This document shows positions 16,485-24,175 of a DNA stretch of 64,000 nucleotides, in pieces; positions within the stretch are counted from its first letter, which is position 1, and the number at the start of each line of letters is the position of its first letter. The DNA is from Microbacterium sp. UFMG61. Its GTDB lineage: Bacteria > Actinomycetota > Actinomycetes > Actinomycetales > Microbacteriaceae. The stretch spans positions 123,370-187,369 of the forward strand of contig NZ_JACAFP010000008.1 in the NCBI RefSeq assembly GCF_015354505.1. Direction: 5' to 3'. A program made the position numbers and the translations under genes. Under the pieces are notes generated by a model. The model was given only the letters and a program-made list of their open reading frames with translations, had not been told where the DNA came from and ran no database searches.

Positions 16485-17828
16485 ATGACAGACGCAGGCT
16501 TCCGTCGCCCCACCGAACGCATCCCCGGCGGGGAGTGGTTCAGCGGCGCGGGACTCGGGATCTTCGTGCACTGGGACCAGGCATCGCAGCAGGGGATCGA
16601 GATCTCGTGGCCGCTGGTGGGCCGGTCGATCATCCCGGGCGTGGATGCGGTCGAGGATGCCGTGACGGTCGCCGAATACCAGGCGACAGCGCCCACGTTC
16701 GACCCGACCGAGTGGGATGCCGCCGATCTCGCCCGCCGGGTGCGTGAGGCCGGAGCCACCTACGTCGTCTTCACCGCTCGTCACCATGCCGGATACAACA
16801 TGTTCTTCACCGAGCAGTCGGACTTCGGCGTCGAGCACGGTTCCTTCGGACGCGACATCACGCGCGAGTTCGTCGAGGCCGTGCGTGCCGAGGGCATGAA
16901 GGTCGGCATCTACTACAGCCTTCCCGACTGGAACCACCCGGACTACCCCGCGTTCCGAGATGAGGACCGGCCGTACAAGCTCGAACACTGGCCGGCGGCG
17001 GGCCTCGCCGAGTTCGCCGACACTCCTGATGCCACCGACCGCCACCGCCGTTCGAGCCCCGAGGCGTGGGCTCGATACCTCGACTATGTGCGAGCGCAGC
17101 TCACCGAGCTGCTCACGAACTACGGGCAGATCGACCTGCTGTGGTTCGACGGCGACTGGGAACGCTCCGCCGTCGAGTGGACCGCGCCGGGGCTCCGCAG
17201 GCTCATCAAGCACCTGCAGCCCGACGTCGTGATCAATGATCGGCTGCCGGGCCAGGGCGACTACCGCACCCCCGAGCAGGGCTTCCCGCTCACCGCACCG
17301 ACGGGTCCGTGGGAGCTGTGCCTCACGATCGGCGACCACTGGGCCTGGCGCACGGGCCCCGACAACGAGAAGTCGGCACGCTCACTGCTCGTGACGCTGA
17401 TCGATGCGGTCGCGCGAGGCGGCAACCTGCTGCTCAACGTCGGCCCCGGCCCCGACGGCACACTTCCCGAGGTCGAGCAGGAAAGGCTCGAGGAGTTCGC
17501 CGGATGGATGCAGGCGCACGCCGAATCCGTGATCGGCGTCGACCCGACAGTCGGAATCGACGTGCACGGCCCGACGACCGCTCGGCCGGGCCGGCTCTAC
17601 CTGCACCTCACCGCGCTGCCCGTCGAGGAGATCATCGTGCGCGGCCTACCCGTGCGGAGGATCACGCGAGTGCACAGGCTCGCTGACGGCCTCGAGCTGC
17701 AGCACGACGCGAGCTTCGAGGTGCACGAGGCCTCGACCGCGGGCGATGACCTCGGTGAACTGCGCATCGTCGCCCCCGAGCCCAGCGGCGCCCTGATCGA
17801 CGTCATCGCCATCGACTTCTCCGAGTGA
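16485..17828 (+). CDS. alpha-L-fucosidase, glycoside hydrolase family 29
   Basis: 447 aa, start at ATG 16485 with AAAGGAG upstream. Hydrolyses terminal alpha-L-fucosyl groups from glycans by a retaining mechanism. The (beta/alpha)8 domain shows 'GLGIFVHW' (~23-30), 'TARHHAGYNMF' and 'DLLWFDGDW', in which D222 is the probable nucleophile. A beta domain (~360-447) closes the protein. There is no signal peptide, so it should work in the cytoplasm on imported fuco-oligosaccharides, which fits the ABC importer directly downstream. It heads the fucose operon behind the GntR-like operator. Confidence 0.93.
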   Translation: MTDAGFRRPTERIPGGEWFSGAGLGIFVHWDQASQQGIEISWPLVGRSIIPGVDAVEDAVTVAEYQATAPTFDPTEWDAADLARRVREAGATYVVFTARHHAGYNMFFTEQSDFGVEHGSFGRDITREFVEAVRAEGMKVGIYYSLPDWNHPDYPAFRDEDRPYKLEHWPAAGLAEFADTPDATDRHRRSSPEAWARYLDYVRAQLTELLTNYGQIDLLWFDGDWERSAVEWTAPGLRRLIKHLQPDVVINDRLPGQGDYRTPEQGFPLTAPTGPWELCLTIGDHWAWRTGPDNEKSARSLLVTLIDAVARGGNLLLNVGPGPDGTLPEVEQERLEEFAGWMQAHAESVIGVDPTVGIDVHGPTTARPGRLYLHLTALPVEEIIVRGLPVRRITRVHRLADGLELQHDASFEVHEASTAGDDLGELRIVAPEPSGALIDVIAIDFSE

Positions 17829-17838
17829 CCCGAGCAGT

Positions 17839-17876
17839 ACCCGAACACCCGAGCGACACCCGAACACCCGAGCGAC
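17839..17876. repeat. two exact 19-bp tandem repeats
   Basis: ACCCGAACACCCGAGCGAC occurs twice in a row (17839-17857 and 17858-17876) in the short gap between the fucosidase stop and the ABC lipoprotein gene. The repeat has no obvious dyad; it probably arose by slippage. Confidence 0.8.
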
Positions 17877-17929
17877 ACCCCCCTCACCCATCGCATCGAT
17901 CTCAGCATCCAATGAAGGAGGCAGACAGT

Positions 17930-19189
17930 ATGAATGCACCCGTATCCCGACGCGCGACGCGTCTCGTCCTGACCGGCGTGGCAGGACTCGCCGCGGCAGC
18001 TCTCGCCGGCTGTGCCGGCAGCCCGGCAGGAGGCTCCGGCGGTGACGCCGGCGGCCCGCTCGTGCTCTACACCTGGGCCGCCAGCGAAGGCGACCAGGCG
18101 CAGTGGGCCGACTTCATCGACGGCGCGAAAGCCGAGGATCCCGACCTCGACATCACGGTCGAGGGTCCGAGCTTCTCGGACTACTGGACGAAGGTGAAGA
18201 CCCGCCTGAGCGGATCGAACCCGCCCTGTCTGCTCACCACCCAGGCGGCGCGCGCACAGGAGCTCGGCGATCTGCTCATGCCGCTCGACGACCTGATCGA
18301 GAAGAGCGGCTTCGACATCGACGACATCGACGCATCGATGCTCAGCGGCATGACGGTGGACGGCACGATCCGCGCCATCCCCTACGACGCCGAGCCGATC
18401 GTGCTCTTCTACAACGTCGAGGCGTTCCAGGCCGCCGGTCTCGGTCTGCCGGGCACGGAGTACACCCGCGACCAGTTCATCGCGGATGCCAAGGCGCTCA
18501 CCGACGGAGAGAAGAAGGGCCTCGCGCTCGCGCCGGGCATCTTCATCCCGAATGCCTGGTCGCTCGCCGACGGAGTGCCTGCCGTCACCGAAGACGGAGA
18601 GCTCGATCTGACCAACCCCGAGTTCGTCGATCAGGTGCAGAGCTTCTTCGACCTCGTGTCGGTCGAGCAGGTCGCGAAGGCGCCCGAGGCCGCCGACGGG
18701 TCGGAGGTCTCGCAGCAGGCATTCACCTCGGGCGCGGTGCCGATGCTGATCGAGGGACCGTGGATGTACGGCAGCTTCGCCGACACCGCCGACTTCACCC
18801 TCGGCGTCACCATCGTCCCGTCGACCAGCGGCGAGGCCGCGGCGATGACCGCCGGCTCCGGCTTCGGCATCGCCGCCAACTGCGACCGCCCCGATGAGGC
18901 GTTCGCCGCGATCGAGGCCCTGACCTCGGTGTCGGTGCAGGAGAAGCAGGCCGAGGCCCGCGGCATCGTCCCGGCGCGCATCGAGGCTCTCCCGGCGTGG
19001 GCCGAGGGCAAGACCGAGGGTGCGGCCGAGGTCGTCGAGGCGCTGCTCGCCGACGCGACCCCGCAGCGCACCACCCCGACCTGGAACCAGGTCGAGACCC
19101 TGATGACCCAGTACGGCGTGCAGGGCTACCGGGGTGAGCTGACGGCCGAGGAGATCATGGAGACGATCCAGAACTCGGTGGGCGGCTGA
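17930..19189 (+). CDS. ABC transporter sugar-binding lipoprotein
   Basis: 419 aa from the ATG at 17930; AAGGAGG lies 8 bases before it, whereas the upstream in-frame ATG at 17912 has none. Signal peptide with lipobox L-A-G-C, lipidated Cys at 28. The mature protein has the family-1 solute-binding fold ('LVLYTWAASEGDQAQWADFI', 'IRAIPYDAEPIVLFYNVEAF', 'PMLIEGPWMYG'). It captures a sugar, probably a fucosylated oligosaccharide, outside the membrane and delivers it to the two permeases that follow. No ATPase gene is in the cluster, so a shared MsmK/UgpC-type ATPase elsewhere is likely. Confidence 0.93.
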   Translation: MNAPVSRRATRLVLTGVAGLAAAALAGCAGSPAGGSGGDAGGPLVLYTWAASEGDQAQWADFIDGAKAEDPDLDITVEGPSFSDYWTKVKTRLSGSNPPCLLTTQAARAQELGDLLMPLDDLIEKSGFDIDDIDASMLSGMTVDGTIRAIPYDAEPIVLFYNVEAFQAAGLGLPGTEYTRDQFIADAKALTDGEKKGLALAPGIFIPNAWSLADGVPAVTEDGELDLTNPEFVDQVQSFFDLVSVEQVAKAPEAADGSEVSQQAFTSGAVPMLIEGPWMYGSFADTADFTLGVTIVPSTSGEAAAMTAGSGFGIAANCDRPDEAFAAIEALTSVSVQEKQAEARGIVPARIEALPAWAEGKTEGAAEVVEALLADATPQRTTPTWNQVETLMTQYGVQGYRGELTAEEIMETIQNSVGG

Positions 19190-19193
19190 GCCG

Positions 19194-20165
19194 ATGGCCA
19201 TCATGAGCGAGCGGACGGAGGCCGCGGCCTCCTCCCCGATGCCCGGTGCGGCGGGGGTGCCTCTCGGTGCTCCCGCCCCTCGGGCTCCCCGTCTGCGACG
19301 GGGACGCGGTGACGGGTGGGTGGCGGTGGCCTTCCTCGCGCCGGGCCTGATCGGGTTTGTCCTCTTCATCCTCACCCCGCTGTTCGGATCGGCGTTCATC
19401 AGTCTGTTCGACTGGAAGCTGTTCGGCAGTCCCGACTTCATCGGGCTCGAGAACTACGCGAAGCTGTTCCGCGATCCGACGTTCTACACGGTGCTCGGCA
19501 ACACCCTGATCTTCGCGATCGTCTACACCGCGCTCAACCTGTTCGTCGCCCTCACCATCTCGCTGTGGCTGAACACCCGGATGAAGGCGGCCGGCGTGTG
19601 GCGGGTCGTCTTCTTCCTTCCGGTCATCACCCCGATGGTGGCGAACGCCCTCGTCTGGCGGCTGCTGCTCTCGCAGGACGGCCTCGTCAACTCGATGCTC
19701 GCGACCGTCGGCATCGACGGCCCCAACTGGCTGTCCGACTCGGCGTGGGCGCTGCCCTCGGTGATCGCGATGTCGGTGTGGCAGTCGTTCGGGTACAACG
19801 TGATCGTCCTGTCGGCAGGCCTCAGCGCCATCCCGAAGGAGCTGCTCGAGGCATCCCGCATCGACGGCACCTCGGCCTGGCAGCGGCTGCGGTACATCAT
19901 CCTGCCGCTGCTCTCGCCCTCTCTGTTCTTCTGCTCGACCATGACGATGATCGGGGCCTTCCAGGTGTTCGTACAGCCGCTCTTCCTGACGCAGGGCGGG
20001 CCGGGCGAGAGCACCAACACGTTCGTGCTGTACCTGTACCGCAACGGATTCGTCTTCGATCGTCTCGGCTACGCATCCGCCCTCGCGTGGATCCTCTTCG
20101 TCGTCGTGATGCTCATCACGGCCCTGCAGTTCGTCGGCCAGCGCAGGTGGGTGAACTATGAGTGA
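19194..20165 (+). CDS. sugar ABC transporter permease (MalF/LplB type)
   Basis: 323 aa, or ~320 if the ATG at 19203 is used. A basic Pro/Ala-rich cytoplasmic N-terminus (~1-40) is followed by six hydrophobic segments. The EAA loop that docks the ATPase is 'ELLEASRIDGTSAWQRLRYI'. It starts 4 bp after the lipoprotein stop and overlaps the next permease gene by 8 bp, so the three importer genes are one translational unit. Inner-membrane half of the putative fucoside importer. Confidence 0.93.
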   Translation: MAIMSERTEAAASSPMPGAAGVPLGAPAPRAPRLRRGRGDGWVAVAFLAPGLIGFVLFILTPLFGSAFISLFDWKLFGSPDFIGLENYAKLFRDPTFYTVLGNTLIFAIVYTALNLFVALTISLWLNTRMKAAGVWRVVFFLPVITPMVANALVWRLLLSQDGLVNSMLATVGIDGPNWLSDSAWALPSVIAMSVWQSFGYNVIVLSAGLSAIPKELLEASRIDGTSAWQRLRYIILPLLSPSLFFCSTMTMIGAFQVFVQPLFLTQGGPGESTNTFVLYLYRNGFVFDRLGYASALAWILFVVVMLITALQFVGQRRWVNYE

Positions 20166-21024
20166 CGTCCTGATCGTCCCGCGCCGCAGTGCGCGCCAGC
20201 GCCGTGACTCCGTCAAGGAGTGGCTGAACACCGCCGCGATCGCGATCGTGGCGCTGGTGTTCGCCTTCCCCTTCATCTGGATGTTCCTCACCGCGCTGAA
20301 GCCCGAGAACGAGGTCTTCACGGCCACACCCCAGATCTTCGGGTCGGAGATCCGCTGGGCGAACTTCGTCGAGGCGTGGACCGTCGTTCCGTTCGGACGC
20401 TTCATCCTCAACGGCCTGTTCGTCGCGATCCTCGGTGCCGCGCTCTCGGTCGTCGTCGCCGTGCTGTCTGCCTACGCCTTCTCGCGGCTGCGCTTCAGAT
20501 ATCGCGACAAGCTGTTCCTGCTGTTCGTGCTCACTCTCGTGCTGCCGCAGGAGGTGCTCGTCGTACCGCTGTTCATCATGATCAACAGCTGGGGCTGGAA
20601 CGATAGCTACGCGGCTCTCATCATCCCGTTCGCGTTCACGGCCTTCGGCACCTTCCTCATGCGGCAGTTCCTGCTCACGATCCCGCGAGAGTATGAGGAG
20701 GCCGCTCTGATCGACGGCGCCTCGCGCCTGCGCACCCTGTGGTCGGTGCTGCTGCCGCAGCTGATCGCCCCGCTGAGCGTGCTCGCGGTCTTCTCGTTCA
20801 TCGGCTACTGGAACTCGTACCTCTGGCCGCTGATCATCATCAACACGCAGGACATGGCCACCGTCCCTCTGGGACTCGGCATGTTCACCGGTCAGTTCGG
20901 CACGCAGTGGTCTCTGCTCATGGCCGCATCGACTCTGGCCGTCATCCCCTCGCTGATCCTGGTTCTGCTGCTGCAGAGACAGCTCATCAAGGGGGTCACC
21001 CTGGGCGGACTCGGAGGACGCTGA
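20158..21024 (+). CDS. sugar ABC transporter permease (MalG/LacG type)
   Basis: 288 aa with six transmembrane segments and the EAA loop 'EYEEAALIDGASRLRTLWSV'. Typical MalG-type features include 'FPFIWMFLTALKPENEVF' near the N-terminus and a final 'LQRQLIKGVTLGGLGG'. It pairs with the preceding permease. The stop (TGA, 21022-21024) overlaps the ATG of the dehydratase gene by one base. Confidence 0.94.
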   Translation: MSDVLIVPRRSARQRRDSVKEWLNTAAIAIVALVFAFPFIWMFLTALKPENEVFTATPQIFGSEIRWANFVEAWTVVPFGRFILNGLFVAILGAALSVVVAVLSAYAFSRLRFRYRDKLFLLFVLTLVLPQEVLVVPLFIMINSWGWNDSYAALIIPFAFTAFGTFLMRQFLLTIPREYEEAALIDGASRLRTLWSVLLPQLIAPLSVLAVFSFIGYWNSYLWPLIIINTQDMATVPLGLGMFTGQFGTQWSLLMAASTLAVIPSLILVLLLQRQLIKGVTLGGLGGR

Positions 21025-22172
21025 TGACCACGACACATGACACCACCGCACGCACGCTCGATGCCGTCGCGGATGCGACCGCGGGCAGCCGCATCGTGCA
21101 CGCGGAAGCGCAGCTGTGCGATCTTCCCGTCGAGACGATGCGCACCGATGCGCTGCAGACCTTCGTGAAGCAGGAGACGATCTTCGTGCGCCTGCGCACG
21201 GCGGACGGCACGCGGGGCGTCGGCTACAGCTACACGATCGGCACCGGCGGAGGCGCGGTGCTGAGCCTGCTGCGCGAGACCCTGCTGCCCGCGCTGATCG
21301 GTCTCGAGGCCGAACGGCCCGAGGCTGTGTGGCTGGCGCTGTTCGGCATCACCCGGGCGACGACCGTCGGCCCGATCACGGCGCTCGCGCTCGCCGCGGT
21401 CGACACGGCGGTGTGGGACGCGAAGACGAAGCGAGCCGGGCTGCCGCTGTGGGTCGCGGCGGGCGGAGCGTCTCCCTCGGTTCCCGTCTACGACACCGAG
21501 GGCGGGTGGCTGCACTTCAGCACCGATCAGCTCGTCGCGCAGGCCGTGGAGTCGAAGGAGCGCGGCATGGGCGGGGTCAAGATCAAGGTCGGGATGCCGA
21601 AGGGGCATCAGGATCTCGATCGTCTGCGGGCTGTCCGCGACGCCGTCGGTCCCGGGATGGACATCATGGTCGACGCGAACCAGTCGTTCACCGTGTCGGA
21701 GGCGATCAGGCGGGCACGCCTGTTCGAACAGGTCGACGTCTTCTGGTTCGAGGAGCCGCTGCCCGCCGAAGACATCGAGGGGCACCGGCTGCTCGCGCGG
21801 TCGACATCGGTGCCCATCGCCGTGGGGGAGAGCATGTACTCGCTCGGACATTTCCGCGAGCACCTGCAGCGGGGCGGCGCCTCGATCGTGCAGGCCGATG
21901 TCGCCAGGGTCGGAGGTATCACGCCGTGGCTCAAGATCGCGCACCTCGCCGAGTCGTTCAACGCGCCCGTCGCACCGCACTTCCTCATGGAGCTGCATGT
22001 GTCGCTGGTGTGCGCGATCCCGAACGCCCTGTACCTCGAGCACATCCCGCAGCTGCGCGCCGTCACCGACGGTGAGCTGCGCATCGAGCACGGCCGAGGA
22101 TGGGCGCCCACCGCGCCGGGTCTCGGCATCGCGTGGGACGATGACGCGCTCTCCGGTCTGGTCGTCTCGTGA
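21024..22172 (+). CDS. enolase-superfamily acid-sugar dehydratase (mandelate racemase subgroup)
   Basis: 382 aa from ATG 21024. The MR-subgroup active site is complete: K186-I-K188 (KxK base), metal ligands D217 ('VDAN'), E243 ('WFEEPL') and E269 ('GES'), and the H319-D292 dyad ('APH', 'QADVARVGG'). These enzymes abstract a proton alpha to a carboxylate; most relatives dehydrate aldonates. In this cluster the substrate is probably L-fuconate or a related C6 acid sugar, giving a 2-keto-3-deoxy acid. It is clearly shorter than classical L-fuconate dehydratase (FucD, ~440 aa) and does not look like its orthologue, so the exact substrate is uncertain. Confidence 0.88.
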   Translation: MTTTHDTTARTLDAVADATAGSRIVHAEAQLCDLPVETMRTDALQTFVKQETIFVRLRTADGTRGVGYSYTIGTGGGAVLSLLRETLLPALIGLEAERPEAVWLALFGITRATTVGPITALALAAVDTAVWDAKTKRAGLPLWVAAGGASPSVPVYDTEGGWLHFSTDQLVAQAVESKERGMGGVKIKVGMPKGHQDLDRLRAVRDAVGPGMDIMVDANQSFTVSEAIRRARLFEQVDVFWFEEPLPAEDIEGHRLLARSTSVPIAVGESMYSLGHFREHLQRGGASIVQADVARVGGITPWLKIAHLAESFNAPVAPHFLMELHVSLVCAIPNALYLEHIPQLRAVTDGELRIEHGRGWAPTAPGLGIAWDDDALSGLVVS

Positions 22173-23197
22173 CGGGGAACGACGAGACGGCTCGCCCCTC
22201 GCCGGATCGCGTCGCGATCGGACGCGGCGGCCTCGCGGTGCCACCCGTGGGCTACGGGGCCGCAGCTCTCGGCAACCTCTACCGGGCGCTCGACGACGAC
22301 GCGTGGCCGGAGATCGTACCGGAGGCCTGGCGCCGCGGCATCCGATACTTCGACGTCGCCCCGCACTACGGTCTCGGACTCGCGGAGCGGCGGCTCGGCG
22401 AAGGCCTGCGCTCGGTGCCGCGCGATCAGGTCGTCGTCTCGACCAAGGTCGGACGGCTGCTGGTGCCGCAGGATGCCGCAGGCCGCACCGATCTCGCGAA
22501 CCTCTTCGATGTGCCTGCCGACCACCGTCGTGTGCACGACTATTCGCGTGACGGCGTGCTGCGATCGATCGAGGACTCGCTCGCGAGGCTCGGTCTCGAC
22601 CGCATCGACATCGTGCTGGTGCACGACCCCGACGACCACGAGCGCGAGGCCCTCGCCGGTGCGTTCCCGGCGCTGAGCGAACTGCGCGACCAGGGAGTCA
22701 TCACGTCGTTCGGCGCCGGGATGAATCAGAGCGCCATGCTCGCCCGCTTCGTGCGCGAGACCGATGCCGACGTGATGATGGTCGCCGGCCGGTGGACCCT
22801 GCTCGACCAGAGCGCCTCCGATGATCTTCTGCCGCTCGCCGACCGGCGCGGTGTGAGTGTGCTGGCCGCGGCGGTCTTCAACTCGGGGATCCTCGCGACG
22901 GATGATCCCGGCGTCGACGCGACCTTCGACTACGGGCCGGCTCGCGGAGCGGTGATCGCCCGGGCTCGTGACATCGCCGAGGTCGCGCACCGCCATGGCC
23001 GCACGCTGCCCGAGCTCGCGGCGCAGTACCCGCTCACGCATCCGGCCGTCGCGGCGGTCGTGATGGGCGGAGCGGATGCGGGTCAGGTCGGCAGGAACGC
23101 CGGCCTGCTCGCGCGACCGGTACCGGACGCTGTGTGGTCGGAGCTCGAAGAACTCGGCCTGATCAGCCGATCAGCCGTCGCGGGGCGGCAGTCGTGA
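22169..23197 (+). CDS. aldo/keto reductase, L-fucose (D-threo-aldose) dehydrogenase-like
   Basis: 342 aa from a GTG that overlaps the dehydratase stop by 4 bp (GTGA). The AKR tetrad is visible: Asp and Tyr in 'YFDVAPHYGLGLAERRLGEGL', Lys in 'STKVGRLL' and His in 'LVHDPDDHE'. The pattern matches the D-threo-aldose 1-dehydrogenase group that oxidises L-fucose with NAD(P)+ to the lactone. It would provide the first step of a non-phosphorylating fucose route ahead of lactone opening and the dehydratase. A lactonase and the final cleavage enzymes are not in the cluster. Confidence 0.87.
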   Translation: MTGNDETARPSPDRVAIGRGGLAVPPVGYGAAALGNLYRALDDDAWPEIVPEAWRRGIRYFDVAPHYGLGLAERRLGEGLRSVPRDQVVVSTKVGRLLVPQDAAGRTDLANLFDVPADHRRVHDYSRDGVLRSIEDSLARLGLDRIDIVLVHDPDDHEREALAGAFPALSELRDQGVITSFGAGMNQSAMLARFVRETDADVMMVAGRWTLLDQSASDDLLPLADRRGVSVLAAAVFNSGILATDDPGVDATFDYGPARGAVIARARDIAEVAHRHGRTLPELAAQYPLTHPAVAAVVMGGADAGQVGRNAGLLARPVPDAVWSELEELGLISRSAVAGRQS

Positions 23198-23937
23198 GCA
23201 CCGAGAGGGCCTCCCGTACGATGAGACACATGTTCGGCGACGACGAGGCACGCGGACCACGACCGCTTCCCGCGCGGCGCGCGCTCGTCGACGACGTGTA
23301 CGACGCGGTGCTCGGCCTGCTCATGGATCGGGTGATCGAGCCGGGCGCCCGCGTGAACATCGACGCGGTCGCGCGAGACCTCGACGTGTCGCCGACTCCC
23401 GTGCGCGAGGCGCTCACCCGCCTCGAATCAGAGGGGCTCGTGGTCAAGAGGGCGCTGAAGGGATATGTCGCCGCATCGCTGCTCGACACCGCAGGGCTCC
23501 GCGATCTGTATGACATGCGCGAGCTGCTCGAGCCCGAGGCCGCGCGGCGGGCATCGCTGCACCTCGACGATGCGACCACCGCAGAGCTCGGCGAATCCGT
23601 CGCCCAGATGCGGGCGGCATCCGCCCCCGACGAGGACGAGAGCTTCCGCAATTACCGACGCTTCATCGACGAGGACCTGCACTTCCACCACCTGATCGCC
23701 GAGAGCGCGCAGAGTCCGCTCCTCGCCGAGGCGATCGTGAGACTGCGCGCTCACATGCACCTCTACCGACTGAACTTCCGCCACGACTTCGAGGACGACA
23801 CCGTGCGCGAGCACGAGAGCATCCTGGAGGCACTGCGGGGAGACGACCCCGAGGCCGCCGCGGCGGCGATGCGCACGCACATCGAGCGGTCGTACGAGCG
23901 GCTCGGCCCCGCTCTCACTCAGCGCGACGAGGACTGA
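23194..23937 (+). CDS. GntR family regulator, FadR (FCD) subfamily
   Basis: 247 aa from the GTG at 23194, which overlaps the reductase stop (GTGA); upstream starts would run into that gene. The winged HTH (~40-95) contains 'VNIDAVARDLDVSPTPVREALTRLESEGLV', and the C-terminal all-helical FCD ligand domain (~110-235) has the His-rich metal-site region 'DLHFHHLIAE' and 'THIERSYER'. As the last gene of the fucose operon it probably controls the cluster through TCCTATAGGA at 16449. The effector may be fuconate or a later intermediate. Confidence 0.93.
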   Translation: MSTERASRTMRHMFGDDEARGPRPLPARRALVDDVYDAVLGLLMDRVIEPGARVNIDAVARDLDVSPTPVREALTRLESEGLVVKRALKGYVAASLLDTAGLRDLYDMRELLEPEAARRASLHLDDATTAELGESVAQMRAASAPDEDESFRNYRRFIDEDLHFHHLIAESAQSPLLAEAIVRLRAHMHLYRLNFRHDFEDDTVREHESILEALRGDDPEAAAAAMRTHIERSYERLGPALTQRDED

Positions 23938-24084
23938 GACCCACTTCGCGCGGGACCCGCTTCCGCGCGCGGGACCCGCTTCCGCGCGCGAGACCCTCGT
24001 TGTGGACGTGGATCTCGTGACGCGGACAGGGCTTCGGGCGGGGGAGGAGCGGATGCCGCGCAGGGGCCAATTCGCTCGCGTGGC

Positions 24085-24112
24085 CTTACGACTTCCTAAC
24101 GCCAGGTAAACT
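24085..24112 (+). promoter_or_regulatory. possible promoter of the mrp operon
   Basis: CTTACG (24085-24090) and TAAACT (24107-24112) are spaced 16 bp and lie ~64 bp before the mrpA ATG. The rest of the 238-bp gap (23938-24175) holds imperfect direct repeats of GGGACCCGCTTCCGCGCGCG at its start and nothing else recognisable. Assignment is by eye. Confidence 0.35.
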
Positions 24113-24175
24113 GATATACGACACCCGCCCGCCTGTGCCGATCCCCCGGCCGACGAGCCTTGAGGAGCCGCGTAT

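Noticed and set aside
17597..19441. 614-codon minus-strand open frame opposite the ABC lipoprotein gene
   Set aside because: Low-complexity Arg/Gly/Leu composition and complete overlap with a clearly real plus-strand gene.
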